Part shown: piece by piece, positions 23,508-32,879 of the stretch
How the letters are laid out: each line of letters opens with the position of its first letter
Position numbering within the stretch: the stretch's first letter is position 1
Position numbers and translations under genes: made by a program
Assembly (NCBI RefSeq): GCF_002891295.1
Contig: NZ_LGUI01000003.1
Coordinates: 248,001 to 312,000 of the forward strand
Source of the DNA: Streptomyces eurocidicus
GTDB lineage: Bacteria > Actinomycetota > Actinomycetes > Streptomycetales > Streptomycetaceae
Reading direction: 5' to 3'
Length of the DNA stretch: 64,000 nucleotides
Notes under the pieces: model-generated
Databases searched by the model: none
What the model saw: only the letters and a program-made list of their open reading frames with translations
What the model was told of the DNA's origin: nothing

Positions 23508-24701
23508 TCAGCGGCCGCCCGGCTTGATCGGCAGCAGCACGCTGATCCGGAAGCCGCCCCCGGGCCGCGGTCCCGCGTCCAGCGTGCCCCCGACCATTCC
23601 GACGCGCTCGCGCATCCCGATCAGGCCGTGCCCCATGCCGTCCGCACCACCCGACTCGTACAGCTCGTGCTGCGCGCCCCGGCCGTCGTCCTCGACCAGC
23701 AGGCCCAGCCCGTCGTCGAAGAACGTCAGCCGGACGCTGGCACCGGCCTCCGGACCGCCGTGCTTGCGGGTGTTGGTGAGGGCCTCCTGGACGATGCGGT
23801 ACGCGGTCAGCTCCACACCGCTCGGCAGCGGCCGGGGCGCGCCCTCCACCCGGAACTCCACCGGCAGCCCGGCCCCGCGCACCTCCTCCACCAGATCGCC
23901 GATCTGCTCCACGTCGGGCTGCGGGACGTACTCACCGCCCTCGGCGCCTTCCTCGGTGCGCAGCACGCCCAGCAGCCGGCGCATCTCGGCCAGCGCCTGA
24001 CGGCCGGTGCCGGAGATCGTCTCCAGGGCCTGTTTGGCCTGCTCGGGCGAGGCGTCCAGGACATACGCGGCGCCGTCCGCCTGCACCACCATCACCGAGA
24101 CGTTGTGCGCGACGACGTCGTGCAGCTCCCGCGCGATGCGCGCCCGCTCGGCCGTCACCGCCATCCGCGCCTGCTGCTCGCGGTCCTTCTCCAGCCGGCT
24201 GGCGCGCTCCTCCAGCTGCGCCCAGTACGCGCGGCGGGTGCGCATCGAGTCGCCGAGGACCCACGCGAGGACGAACGGGACGGTCACGAAGACCGTGCCG
24301 ATGATGTGCTGGTTGACCCCCTGCTCGGGATTGCCCCAGCGGAGGGTGGCGATCAGCGGCGCGAGCAGCCCTCCGATCAGGGCGAACCGCGACGCCCAGC
24401 GGACCGGCCCGGACGCCACGGTGTAGATGATCACCAGCATCGCGAAGTCGGCCAGCTGCTGCGGCGAGTCGATGATCAGCTGCAACACCCCGGCCGCCGT
24501 CGCCAGCAGCAGCATCTTCGCCGGGGCGCGCCGCCGCAGGGCGACCACCAGGCACAGCACTGCCGCGACGCCCAGGTTCGCGAAGGCTTCCCGGTCGCTC
24601 TCCTCGGCGATCACCAGGGCGCTGAGGCCGAACAGCAGCACGGCCCAGAAGGTGTCCACACCCGTCGGGTGCCTGCGGAGGAAGTCGTAGAGGCGCTGCA
24701 C
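23508..24701 (-). CDS. Sensor histidine kinase of the NarL-type pair
   Basis: A 397-residue membrane kinase. Four to five hydrophobic segments occupy about residues 15-160. A HisKA_3 box with phospho-acceptor His follows (RARIARELHDVVAHN). The ATPase domain has an N box (QEALTNTRKHG), DGLGLLVEDDGRG and GHGLIGMRERVGMVGG. It should phosphorylate the LuxR-type regulator downstream. The GTG at 24701 (VQRLYDFLRR) is chosen because homology seems to start there; a GTG at 24719 is an in-frame alternative, and neither has a strong ribosome-binding site. Confidence 0.93.
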   Translation of the reverse strand: MQRLYDFLRRHPTGVDTFWAVLLFGLSALVIAEESDREAFANLGVAAVLCLVVALRRRAPAKMLLLATAAGVLQLIIDSPQQLADFAMLVIIYTVASGPVRWASRFALIGGLLAPLIATLRWGNPEQGVNQHIIGTVFVTVPFVLAWVLGDSMRTRRAYWAQLEERASRLEKDREQQARMAVTAERARIARELHDVVAHNVSVMVVQADGAAYVLDASPEQAKQALETISGTGRQALAEMRRLLGVLRTEEGAEGGEYVPQPDVEQIGDLVEEVRGAGLPVEFRVEGAPRPLPSGVELTAYRIVQEALTNTRKHGGPEAGASVRLTFFDDGLGLLVEDDGRGAQHELYESGGADGMGHGLIGMRERVGMVGGTLDAGPRPGGGFRISVLLPIKPGGR

Positions 24702-24816
24702 GTCACCCAGCGTAGGCACGTCGCGTACGTGCTGGGGTCAATCGGACGATCGATCCGGCGACGCCCCGCCTACTCCCCAAGGTGGAGGCGGTGCGCCCAC
24801 GAAGGGCGCATAGCGT

Positions 24817-25839
24817 GTGCGTATGGCAAGCGGAACAAGAACGTGGCGGGCCGCCACCGAGGCCGCGCTGTACGGCCCGAACGGCTTCTACCTGCGCCCG
24901 GAGGGACCCGCCGGGCACTTCCGTACCTCCGTGCACGCCTCCCCGCGGTACGCCGGGGCCGTCGCCGAGCTGCTGTGCCGCGTCGACGACGCGCTCGGGC
25001 GCCCGGCGGAGCTGGCGTTCACCGACGTCGGGGCGGGCCGGGGCGAGCTGCTGACCGGGGTGCTGGCCGCCGTGCCGGCCGGAACGGCCGCGCGGCTGCG
25101 CCCGTACGCCGTGGAGCGGGCCGCGCGCCCGCCGGGGCTGGACCCGCGCATCACCTGGCTGAGTGACGTCCCGGACGGCGTCGAGGGGCTGCTCTTCGCC
25201 AACGAATGGCTCGACAACGTCCCCGTGGACGTCGCCGAGGCGGACGCGGACGGCACCGCCCGCCAGGTGCTGGTGCAGGAGGACGGCGAGGAGCTGCTCG
25301 GCGAGCCGGTGTCCGGCGCGGACGCCGACTGGCTCGCCCGCTGGTGGCCGCTGGACGGCGCGCCCCCCGGCAGCCGCGCCGAGATCGGCCGGCCGCGGGA
25401 CGCCGCCTGGGCGCGGGCCGTGGGCAGCCTGCGGGCGGGGCTCGCGGTCGCCGTGGACTACGCGCACCGGCGCGACACGCGCCCGCCCTTCGGGACGCTC
25501 GCCGGCTTCCGCGAGGGCCGTGAGGTGCGGCCGGTGCCGGACGGCTCGTGCGACATCACCGCCCACGTCGCCCTGGACGCGTGCGCCGGGCCCGGCGCCG
25601 CCCTGCTCACCCAGCGGGTGGCGCTGCGCGCGCTGGGCGTCGACGGGACCCGCCCCCCGCTGTCCCTGGCCTCCTCCGACCCGGCCGGCTACGTACGGGC
25701 CCTCGGGGCGGCCGGCGAGGCGGCGGAGCTGACGGCCCCGGCGGGGCTGGGCGGCTTCGGCTGGCTGGTCCAGCCGGTCGGCGACGCCTGCGCGGACCTG
25801 CTGCGGACCGGCGGGGACCACCCGGCGGCGGAGGGCTGA
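24817..25839 (+). CDS. MidA/NDUFAF7-like SAM-dependent methyltransferase
   Basis: A methyltransferase of about 340 residues in the DUF185/MidA family. It shows [20 protein letters not shown] near the N-terminus and the SAM-binding motif [12 protein letters not shown] around residue 70. [12 protein letters not shown] follows; an xNExxDxxP-type sequence is characteristic of the family. The C-terminal domain includes DYAHRR and [11 protein letters not shown]. The mitochondrial homologue methylates an Arg of the complex I subunit NDUFS2, and the gene here is 13 nt upstream of a NuoD (NDUFS2) homologue, an obvious candidate substrate. The GTG at 24817 has GAAGGG upstream; ATG 24823 is the alternative. 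Confidence 0.85.
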   Translation: MRMASGTRTWRAATEAALYGPNGFYLRPEGPAGHFRTSVHASPRYAGAVAELLCRVDDALGRPAELAFTDVGAGRGELLTGVLAAVPAGTAARLRPYAVERAARPPGLDPRITWLSDVPDGVEGLLFANEWLDNVPVDVAEADADGTARQVLVQEDGEELLGEPVSGADADWLARWWPLDGAPPGSRAEIGRPRDAAWARAVGSLRAGLAVAVDYAHRRDTRPPFGTLAGFREGREVRPVPDGSCDITAHVALDACAGPGAALLTQRVALRALGVDGTRPPLSLASSDPAGYVRALGAAGEAAELTAPAGLGGFGWLVQPVGDACADLLRTGGDHPAAEG

Positions 25840-25852
25840 CAAACTACTCCCC

Positions 25853-27058
25853 ATGGCCCCTTCTCCCGGTTCCCCTGGTTCTCCCGGCACCACCGGTACC
25901 GCCGGCCTCACCGGTCTCTCAGAGACGACCGTGGGCGTGGGCGGCGCGGCGGAGAGCACCGACATGGTGCTCAACATCGGGCCGCAGCACCCGTCCACGC
26001 ACGGCGTGCTGCGGCTCCGGCTCGTGCTGGACGGCGAGCGGATCCAGCACGCCGAGCCGATCGTCGGCTATATGCACCGCGGCGCGGAGAAGCTCTTCGA
26101 GGCGCGCGACTACCGGCAGATCATCATGCTGGCCAACCGCCACGACTGGCTGTCGGCGTTCTCCAACGAGCTCGGCGTCGTCCTCGCCGTCGAGCGGATG
26201 CTCGGCATGGAGGTGCCGGAGCGCGCGGTGTGGACGCGGACGCTGCTGGCCGAGCTCAACCGGGTGCTCAACCATCTGATGTTCCTCGGCTCCTACCCCC
26301 TGGAGCTGGGCGGCATCACCCCCGTCTTCCACGCGTTCCACGAGCGCGAGGAGCTCCAGACGGTGATGGAGGAGGTCTCCGGCGGCCGGATGCACTACAT
26401 GTTCAACCGCGTCGGCGGCCTGAAGGAGGACCTGCCGGCCGGCTGGCTCGGCCGGGCCCGGCACGCGGTGGCCCAGGTCCGCTCCCGGATGGACGTCTAC
26501 GACCGGCTGGTCCTCGGCAACGAGATCTTCCGCGGCCGGACCCGCGGCGTCGGCGTGCTGTCGCGGGAGGCCGTGCACGCGTACGGGGTCAGCGGGCCGA
26601 TCGCCCGCGCGTCCGGCGTCGACTTCGACCTGCGCCGCGACGAGCCGTACCTCGCGTACGGGGAGCTCCAGGACACCCTGCGGGTCGTCACCCGCGAGGA
26701 CGGGGACTGCCTGGCCCGCTTCGAGGTCCTGCTGGAGCAGACGCACAACGCGCTGGAGCTGGCGGAGGCGTGCCTGGACCGGATCGGGGAGCTCGCGCCG
26801 GGCCCGATCAACCAGCGGCTGCCGAAGGTGCTGAAGGCGCCGGAGGGCGCGACGTACGCGTGGACCGAGAACCCGCTGGGGCTCAACGGCTACTACCTGG
26901 TCTCCAAGGGCGACAAGACGCCGTACCGGCTGAAGCTGCGGTCGGCCTCGTTCAACAACATCCAGGCGCTGACCGAGCTGCTGCCCGGCACGCTGGTCGC
27001 CGACATGGTCGCGATCCTGGGCTCGCTCTTCTTCGTCGTCGGCGACATCGACAAGTGA
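25853..27058 (+). CDS. Solitary NuoD-like (49-kDa) complex I subunit paralogue
   Basis: A 401-residue homologue of NADH-quinone oxidoreductase subunit D. After a low-complexity Gly/Ser/Pro/Thr N-terminus (about 1-30) come [31 protein letters not shown] and [20 protein letters not shown]. The C-terminus is [10 protein letters not shown]. No other nuo gene is nearby, so this is a paralogue outside the nuo operon. The Arg equivalent to the methylated NDUFS2 Arg (HRG) is present. The quinone-site Tyr appears replaced by Trp (RHDWLS instead of RLDYV), so the role may differ from normal quinone reduction. Confidence 0.9.
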   Translation: MAPSPGSPGSPGTTGTAGLTGLSETTVGVGGAAESTDMVLNIGPQHPSTHGVLRLRLVLDGERIQHAEPIVGYMHRGAEKLFEARDYRQIIMLANRHDWLSAFSNELGVVLAVERMLGMEVPERAVWTRTLLAELNRVLNHLMFLGSYPLELGGITPVFHAFHEREELQTVMEEVSGGRMHYMFNRVGGLKEDLPAGWLGRARHAVAQVRSRMDVYDRLVLGNEIFRGRTRGVGVLSREAVHAYGVSGPIARASGVDFDLRRDEPYLAYGELQDTLRVVTREDGDCLARFEVLLEQTHNALELAEACLDRIGELAPGPINQRLPKVLKAPEGATYAWTENPLGLNGYYLVSKGDKTPYRLKLRSASFNNIQALTELLPGTLVADMVAILGSLFFVVGDIDK

Positions 27059-27105
27059 CCGGCGGCTGAACCGGACGCGGCCGGATCGAATACCGCGGTG
27101 CCGTG

Positions 27106-27143
27106 CGAACGGCCCCCGGCGGACTTCCGCCGGGGGCCGTTCG
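27106..27143. terminator. 18-bp hairpin between convergent genes
   Basis: Perfect arms 27106-27123 and 27126-27143 (CGAACGGCCCCCGGCGGA and its complement) separate the NuoD paralogue from the convergent coiled-coil gene. It should work in both directions. Confidence 0.85.
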
Positions 27144-27170
27144 CGGTGCGGGCCGCGTCGCGACGCTCCG

Positions 27171-28321
27171 TCAGGAGATGGCGGTGCGCAGCTCCGCGAT
27201 GTCTATCTGCTCGGTCTCGTCGTGCGCGGTCAGGTCGATGACGTCGCCCTCGGCCTCGGCGTCGGCACCGGCCTCGACCTCGGCGAGGGCCTCCTCGCCG
27301 ACGACGTCCGCGAGGTCGGTCTCCTCGACGGGGCGCGGGGGCGGGGACTGCTGGGTGCCGAAGAAGTCGAAGCCGCCCTGGGCGCGGGACGCGGGGCGGC
27401 GCGCGGCGGGCTGCTGCGGGACGACGGTCTTCGGCCCGGCGGGCGCCGGGCCGGCCGGGGCCGCGGCGGGCCGAGGGCCCGGGGCGCCTTGCCGGTCCCG
27501 GCGGACCCGCCCGCCGCCTTGTCCGTCCGGTCCGCCTTGTCCGTCCGGTCCGCCTTGTCCACCGGCTCGGTGGTCGCGGCCCGCGCGGCCGTCCCGGCCG
27601 GGGACTCGGCGGTGGCGTCGGAGCGCGCGGACTCGGAGGACGCCGGGGCGTCCGGCGTCCCAGAGGTCAGGTCATCCGGAGCGGCCGCGTCCGCACCCGT
27701 CTCCTCAGCGGCCTCAGCGGCCTCCGCTTCCTCCTCCGCCTGCTGGAGGGCGGCGTTGCGCTCCAGGTCGCGGAGGGCCTCGGCGGCCTTGCGGTAGGCG
27801 GCCGCGGCGACGATCGAGCCGGGCGTGCCCGCGGGCGCGGTGGACTCCAGGGCCTTCGCGGGCCGGGGCACGGAGCCCCGGGCGACCCGGCGGCCCTCCA
27901 GCGCGCTGGCCCGCTCGGTCTCGGCGGTGGCGTAACGGCGCAGCAGGTCGGCGTGTTCGGTACGGAGCCGGGCGAGCTCGGCGCGCTTGCCGCGCAGCTT
28001 GCCCTCCAGCTTGGCCCGGATCGCGCGGGCCTCCTCCAGCTCCGTCTCGAGCTCGGCTATGCGCTCCTCGGTCTTCCACTCGTCCCGCACCCGGGCGGCG
28101 GTGAGCTGGGCGACCCGCTTTCCGGCGGAGCGGTCCCAACGGCGCATCAGCACGGCACCGACCACCGCGGCGGCGGCGGCCGCCGCGGCGAGGCCCCGGA
28201 TGACGACCGTTTCACCCACCACCCAGGCACCGGCGGCGCAGGCGACCGATGTCGCGGCGACCGTCGATGGGGGAAGAAGCCTGTGCAGGGGCGGCGAATG
28301 GCGGTGGCGTCCTCGTGGCAT
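27171..28321 (-). CDS. Membrane-anchored coiled-coil protein, apparent frameshift near 27475-27500
   Basis: The N-terminal frame begins MPRGRHRHSPP and has one or two hydrophobic helices (about 22-58). A coiled coil follows (about 80-145: EERIAELETELEEARAIRAKLE), then an Ala/Glu/Asp/Pro-rich region. Its sense is lost after SAGTGKAP. The second frame then reads TVVPQQPAARRP, GFDFFGTQQSPPPRPVEET and ends EQIDIAELRTAIS at 27171, which looks like the genuine C-terminus. A one-base deletion, sequencing error or -1 frameshift would join them into about 380 residues. The function is unknown; it may be a structural or envelope-associated factor. Confidence 0.6.
27521..27556 (-). repeat. Two exact tandem 18-bp repeats within the coiled-coil gene
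   Basis: GTCCGTCCGGTCCGCCTT occurs twice head to tail. It encodes repeated Lys-Ala-Asp-Arg-Thr-Asp. Slippage here would preserve frame, so it does not by itself explain the nearby frameshift. Confidence 0.8.
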
Positions 28322-28440
28322 GGCCTGAAACTTACCGTGCGTCGCCTCGGGTGTGTGACTCCACCACCAAACTCTTCCCTTGATCTTACTTCTCCCCTAC
28401 GCCACTACTCCCTCTGCTCTCCCTACTCCCTCTGCTTCCT

Positions 28441-29424
28441 CTACTTCGTCAACAGTCCCTTGTCCTTGAGGTATCCGGCGGCGACATCCGCGGGCTTGAG
28501 CCGCAGCGCGTCCACCTTCTTGTTGAGTTCCGTGAGATCTTCCGTGGTCAACACCCTGGTGAGCTTGGCGAGAGCGTCCGTGATCTTCTGCGAACCCGCC
28601 TTCTTCGCATTCACCACGGGAAGAACGTTGTCGGAGTTCTGGAGCTTCTTGTCGTCCTCCAGCAGGACCAGACCGAACTGTTCGAGCGTCGCGTCCGTGG
28701 TCGTGGTCAGCAGCAGCTGGTCCTTGCCCTGCTTGACCGCCTGCTTGGCCTGGGTGCTGCCGACCTCCAGCGGGTCGATGCCCGTGATGTCGATGCCGTA
28801 GGTCTTCTCCAGACCGGGCTGGCAGAAGGGCCGCTCAGGGCATTCGTCGCCCGCCGCGAGCTTGATCCGCTCCTTCGACTTCCCCAGCTCGGAAAGCGTC
28901 TTGAGCTGGTGTTTCTCCGCGAACTCCTTGGTCACAGCGAAGGCGTTCTGATCGACGGCGCGACCGGGGTCCAGCACCTTGAGACCACGCGGCTCGGCGA
29001 GTTTCCGGAGCGCCTTCACGGTGGCACCGGCATCGGCGGAGGCGACGGGCGGCGCGTCCTTGCCGTTCTGCTTCTTGTTCAGGAATTCGGCGAGCGTCGC
29101 GGCATACTCCGGGACGACATCGATCTCGCCCTTCTCCAGCGCCGGTTCATACAGCTCACGGGCGTCCACTGTCTTGATCGACACCGAATATCCGGCGTCC
29201 TTCAACAGGCCCGCGTATATCTCCGCGAGCACCTTGGACTCGGTGAAGGAGGCCGAGCCGATCACCAGCGAACCCTGGCCCGGCTTCGCGGAGCCGCCGC
29301 CCTCGCCCCCGGACTTCTCCAGGCTGTCGCCTCCGCAGGCCGCGAGGCCCGCGGTCAGGGCGGCGACGGCACCCGCCGCCAGGAGGGCACGGCCGGTCCG
29401 TGCGCGACGCGAGGTCCTGCTCAT
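28441..29424 (-). CDS. Glycine betaine/choline-type ABC transporter substrate-binding lipoprotein
   Basis: A 327-residue extracytoplasmic binding protein of the OpuAC/ProX type. A signal peptide has lipobox GLAACGG (lipidated Cys near residue 30). The mature part starts GSASFTESKVLAEIYAGLLKD, typical of quaternary-amine binding proteins, and includes DVVPEYAATLAEFL. ATG 29424 has GGAG five bases upstream. The gene follows two permease genes on the same strand. The ligand (betaine, choline, carnitine or similar) cannot be distinguished by eye. Confidence 0.92.
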   Translation of the reverse strand: MSRTSRRARTGRALLAAGAVAALTAGLAACGGDSLEKSGGEGGGSAKPGQGSLVIGSASFTESKVLAEIYAGLLKDAGYSVSIKTVDARELYEPALEKGEIDVVPEYAATLAEFLNKKQNGKDAPPVASADAGATVKALRKLAEPRGLKVLDPGRAVDQNAFAVTKEFAEKHQLKTLSELGKSKERIKLAAGDECPERPFCQPGLEKTYGIDITGIDPLEVGSTQAKQAVKQGKDQLLLTTTTDATLEQFGLVLLEDDKKLQNSDNVLPVVNAKKAGSQKITDALAKLTRVLTTEDLTELNKKVDALRLKPADVAAGYLKDKGLLTK

Positions 29425-29476
29425 GGGAACTCCGTTCATTTCGGTGGCACGTCCGGCGGTCCGGGGCGCCCCTTGA

Positions 29477-30190
29477 TCAGACGTCGGATACGGGGGTGGG
29501 CACCACTTTCGCCGCCGCCCGCCCCGAACGGCGGCGCACCGGGTCCAGCAGCCGCGCCAGCAGGACGAAGACGCCCTCCACCAGCAGCGCGAACACGGCC
29601 ACCAGCAGCGCCCCGGCCACCACCTGCGCGGTGTCGGTGAGCCGGAAGCCGGCCGTGATGACCCGGCCGAGGCCACCGCCGCCGGCCAGCGCGGCGAGCG
29701 TGGCCGTGGCCACGATCTGCACTGCGGCGGACCGCACACCGGTCATGATCAGCGGAAAGGCGAGCGGCAGCTCCACCCGGGCGACCACCTGAGGGCCGGT
29801 CATCCCCATACCCCGCGCGGCCTCGACCATGTCCCGGTCGACCTCGCGCATGCCCACATAGGCGTTGGTCAGCACCGGGGGAATCGCGAAGAGCACCAGC
29901 GCGATGACGGTCGGCCAGGAGCCGTACTGCCCCAGCGGGCTCAGCAGCAACAGCACCAGCACCGCGAACGTGGGCACCGCCCGGCCCACGTTGGAGAGGT
30001 TCACCGCCAGCGCGCCGCCCCGGCCCAGGTGGCCGAGGACCACCGCGACGGGCAGCGCGATCGCACAGGAGATCAGCAGGCTCACGGCCGTGAGATAGAG
30101 GTGCTGGTCGAGGCGGTGCCAGACACCGTCCCCACCGGTCCAGTGGGCGCCGGTGGCCAGCCACGTCCACGTCCGCTCGACGACGTCCAT
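29477..30190 (-). CDS. Glycine betaine/choline-type ABC transporter permease (second)
   Basis: A 237-residue inner-membrane permease with about five to six transmembrane helices. The EAA loop is recognisable in MVEAARGMGMTGPQVVARVELPLAFPLIMTG. The ATG overlaps the upstream permease stop as TGATG, so the two are coupled and probably form a heterodimeric channel. The binding-protein gene follows after about 50 nt. A Gly-rich stretch (LAGGGGLGRVITAGF) follows the EAA helix, as usual in this family. Confidence 0.93.
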   Translation of the reverse strand: MDVVERTWTWLATGAHWTGGDGVWHRLDQHLYLTAVSLLISCAIALPVAVVLGHLGRGGALAVNLSNVGRAVPTFAVLVLLLLSPLGQYGSWPTVIALVLFAIPPVLTNAYVGMREVDRDMVEAARGMGMTGPQVVARVELPLAFPLIMTGVRSAAVQIVATATLAALAGGGGLGRVITAGFRLTDTAQVVAGALLVAVFALLVEGVFVLLARLLDPVRRRSGRAAAKVVPTPVSDV

Positions 30191-30915
30191 CAGGCCACAG
30201 CCTCCCCGGCCGGGGACTGCGCCGCTCCCACGCGCGGCGCACGCCGCCGGGGGGTCCGCGTCCAGGGCGTCAGCAGCCGCTGGAGGAGCAGCAGGGCGAC
30301 GTCGGCGACGATCGCCAGGAGCACGCACAGCACGGAGGCGGTCAGCACCTCCGCCTTGAAGTAGCTGCGCAGGCCGCCCAGGACGAGATTGCCCAGGCCG
30401 CCGTAGCCGATGATGGATCCGATGGTGGTGAGCGAGACCGTGGAGACCGTGGCGATCCGCAGACCGGCCATCAGGGCGGGCAGCGCCAGCGGGAGTTCGA
30501 CCCCGAACAGCAGCCGCACCGGTCCGTACCCCATGCCCCGGGCCGCCTCACGGGCCTCCTCGGGCACCGCGGCAAGGCCCGCCAGGATGTTCCGCACGAG
30601 GATGGTGAGGGAGTAGAGCACCAGGCCGGTGACCACGACGGACACCGAGAGGCCGAGGACCGGCACCAGCAGCGAGAACATGGCGAGCGACGGGATCGCG
30701 TAGAACACCGTGGTCAGCCCGAGGACCGGGCCGCGCACGCTCCGCCGGGCGCGGGCCAGCAGCGCCAGCGGGAACGCGACGAGCAGCCCGATCGCGACCG
30801 ACGCGAGCGTGATGCCGATGTGCTGGAGCGTGGCGTCCACCAGCTCCTGGCCGCGGGTGCTCAGATACTCGCCGCAGATCCAGTCGTTGCTGACCAGACA
30901 GCTCTGCTCCGCCAT
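30190..30915 (-). CDS. Glycine betaine/choline-type ABC transporter permease (first)
   Basis: A 241-residue permease that begins with a soluble N-terminus (MAEQSCLVSNDWICGEYLS) and then has about six helices. The EAA loop is EEAREAARGMGYGPVRLLFGVELP, followed by IIGYGGLGNLVLGGL. It is the promoter-proximal gene of the minus-strand set. The promoter must lie in the 128-bp region shared with the divergent ATPase gene. It pairs with the next permease. Confidence 0.93.
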   Translation of the reverse strand: MAEQSCLVSNDWICGEYLSTRGQELVDATLQHIGITLASVAIGLLVAFPLALLARARRSVRGPVLGLTTVFYAIPSLAMFSLLVPVLGLSVSVVVTGLVLYSLTILVRNILAGLAAVPEEAREAARGMGYGPVRLLFGVELPLALPALMAGLRIATVSTVSLTTIGSIIGYGGLGNLVLGGLRSYFKAEVLTASVLCVLLAIVADVALLLLQRLLTPWTRTPRRRAPRVGAAQSPAGEAVA

Positions 30916-31043
30916 ACGCTCTCACCTCCCCCTGGGCCTTGACCGTCGGTTACTGGCGACCCTAACCCCGGGCACTGACATTCGAGTCCGTCGCCACACA
31001 ACGGCAACAATGTCCGGAGGCAGAACGGCAAGAATGGGGAACC

Positions 31044-32237
31044 ATGATCCGCTTCGAGCACGTCACCAAGCGCTACGCCGACGGCACCACCGCCGTCGAC
31101 GACCTGTCCTTCGAGGTGGCGGAGGGCGAGCTGGTCACGCTCGTCGGACCTTCGGGCTGCGGCAAGACCACCACGATGAAGATGGTCAACCGGCTGATCG
31201 AGCCCACCGAGGGGCGGATCCTCCTCGGCGGCGAGGACATCTCCACGGTCGACCCCGTCGAACTCCGCCGCCGCATCGGCTACGTCATCCAGCAGGTCGG
31301 CCTCTTCCCGCACAAGACGGTGCTCGACAACACCGCGACCGTCCCGCACCTGCTGGGCTGGCAGCGGAAGAAGGCCCGCGCCCGCGCGGCCGAACTCCTC
31401 GACCTCGTCGGACTCGACCCCTCCGTCTACGGCGACCGCTACCCCGACCAGCTCTCCGGCGGGCAGCGCCAGCGCGTCGGGGTGGCCCGGGCGCTGGCCG
31501 CCGACCCGCCCGTCCTGCTGATGGACGAGCCCTTCGGCGCGGTCGACCCGGTGGTCCGGGAGCGCCTCCAGAACGAATTCCTGCGGCTCCAGTCCCAGGT
31601 CCGCAAGACCGTCCTCTTCGTCACGCACGACATCGAGGAGGCCGTCCGGCTCGGGGACCGCATCGCGGTGTACGGCGAGGGCCGCATCGAACAGTTCGAC
31701 CCGCCGGCCGCGGTGCTGGGCTCCCCGGCCACGCCGTACGTCGCCGACTTCGTCGGGGCCGACCGGGGGCTGAAGCGGCTCTCGGTCACCTCCATCGAGG
31801 CCGGCGACCTCGAACAGCCGCCGGTCGTCCACCTCGACGACACCGTGGGCCGTGCGGCGGCCCGGCTCGCCGCGGAGGGCGCCCGCTGGGCCGTCGTCCT
31901 GGACGACGCCGAGCACCTCCACGGCTGGGTCTCCGCGGACGCCCTCACCGGCGCGGGCACCGCCGGCGGTGTGCGGAAGGGCGAGGCGACGGTCCGCGAC
32001 CACGCCCGCCACATGGACGCCTGGCTGCCGGTGGGCGCCTCGCTGAAGCAGGCGTTCAGCACCATGCTCCAGCACGACGCGGGCTGGATCGCCGTCCTGG
32101 ACGGAGCCGGCGCGGACCACTTCCTGGGCGTCCTCACCCCGGCGCGCCTGCACGAGGCGCTGCGCCGCTCTACGGCCGCCGAGGCGGTGGGTGCCGCCCG
32201 CGCGGAGGTCGAGGTGGAGACGGTCGCCGACGTGTAG
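31044..32237 (+). CDS. Glycine betaine/choline-type ABC transporter ATP-binding protein with CBS domains
   Basis: A 397-residue ATPase. It has Walker A GPSGCGKTTT, Q-loop VIQQVGLFPHKT, signature LSGGQRQRVGVARALA, Walker B VLLMDEPFGAVDP and a switch His in FVTHDIEEAV. The C-terminal ~130 residues form a tandem CBS-like module (VVHLDDTVGRAAARLAAEGA, GWIAVLDGAG), which senses ionic strength or nucleotides in OpuA-type systems. It is divergent from the permease and lipoprotein genes rather than co-directional, an unusual split. It should energise them. Confidence 0.93.
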   Translation: MIRFEHVTKRYADGTTAVDDLSFEVAEGELVTLVGPSGCGKTTTMKMVNRLIEPTEGRILLGGEDISTVDPVELRRRIGYVIQQVGLFPHKTVLDNTATVPHLLGWQRKKARARAAELLDLVGLDPSVYGDRYPDQLSGGQRQRVGVARALAADPPVLLMDEPFGAVDPVVRERLQNEFLRLQSQVRKTVLFVTHDIEEAVRLGDRIAVYGEGRIEQFDPPAAVLGSPATPYVADFVGADRGLKRLSVTSIEAGDLEQPPVVHLDDTVGRAAARLAAEGARWAVVLDDAEHLHGWVSADALTGAGTAGGVRKGEATVRDHARHMDAWLPVGASLKQAFSTMLQHDAGWIAVLDGAGADHFLGVLTPARLHEALRRSTAAEAVGAARAEVEVETVADV

Positions 32238-32266
32238 GAACACGGCGGCCCGGCCGGGGCCGGTGC

Positions 32267-32292
32267 GGGTGGGGCGGGCTTTGTCCCCTACC
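32267..32292. repeat. Truncated fragment of the intergenic element
   Basis: GGGCGGGCTTTGTCCCCTACCCGCTC matches the left shoulder of the copy at 22438 (GGGGCTTTGTCCCCTACCCGCCCC). The palindromic core is missing. It sits between convergent genes. Confidence 0.5.
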
Positions 32293-32313
32293 CGCTCACA
32301 GCCCACACAACGC

Positions 32314-32808
32314 CTACGCCGGAGCCGCCCCCGGGCCACCATGGTCCTCGTCGTCGTCCTCGGGCAGCTTGCAGACCCGCTCCAGGAAGAACGCGGCGGC
32401 GACCACACAGGCGCCCGCCAGCACCGACACCCCGGCGTAGATGACCTGGTCCCGGCGGGCCGTGGTGTCCACGCCCTCGATGAGCAGGAAGACCCCTACC
32501 CCGCCGTACATCCCGGCCACCAGCGCCGCGACCAGCGCGCTCGCCTGGCCGAAGACGACCGCGCGGGCGGCCAGCAGCGGATCGACGCCCTTCGCGCCGG
32601 GGCGGCGCTCGCGCTGGGCGCGCAGCCGGGCGCGCAGCGGGAAGGCCGTGGCCACCAGGACCACGGCGATGACCGCGAGCACGATGGGCGCCGCCACCGG
32701 CACGCTCGGCAGCGTGCCGAAGGAGTCCCACAGCCTGGCGCCCGCCCAGGACACGATCCCGGCCGCGGCGAACAGCCCGACCAGCACCCCGATCCGAAGT
32801 TGCTTCAC
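32314..32808 (-). CDS. DUF3180 family membrane protein
   Basis: A 164-residue integral membrane protein with four hydrophobic helices, starting VKQLRIGVLVGLFAAAG. Helix pairs lie around residues 5-30, 35-58, 80-105 and 115-140. The C-terminus is acidic (CKLPEDDDEDHGG). DUF3180 genes commonly follow folK in actinobacteria, as here, but their function is not established. GTG 32808 is chosen because homology begins there; an upstream ATG at 32868 is in frame but adds a charged, non-conserved stretch. Confidence 0.85.
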   Translation of the reverse strand: MKQLRIGVLVGLFAAAGIVSWAGARLWDSFGTLPSVPVAAPIVLAVIAVVLVATAFPLRARLRAQRERRPGAKGVDPLLAARAVVFGQASALVAALVAGMYGGVGVFLLIEGVDTTARRDQVIYAGVSVLAGACVVAAAFFLERVCKLPEDDDEDHGGPGAAPA

Positions 32809-32879
32809 CGAGCCGTCGCCCCTCGTCTCATCCGTCCGTCGGCGCACCGGGGCGCGCCGGAATTCCATGGGACCAACGC

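Noticed and set aside
28322..28440. A small gene in the pyrimidine-rich spacer
   Set aside because: The CT-rich stretch has no start with a ribosome-binding site and lacks GC3 bias; it is probably a transcript end region.
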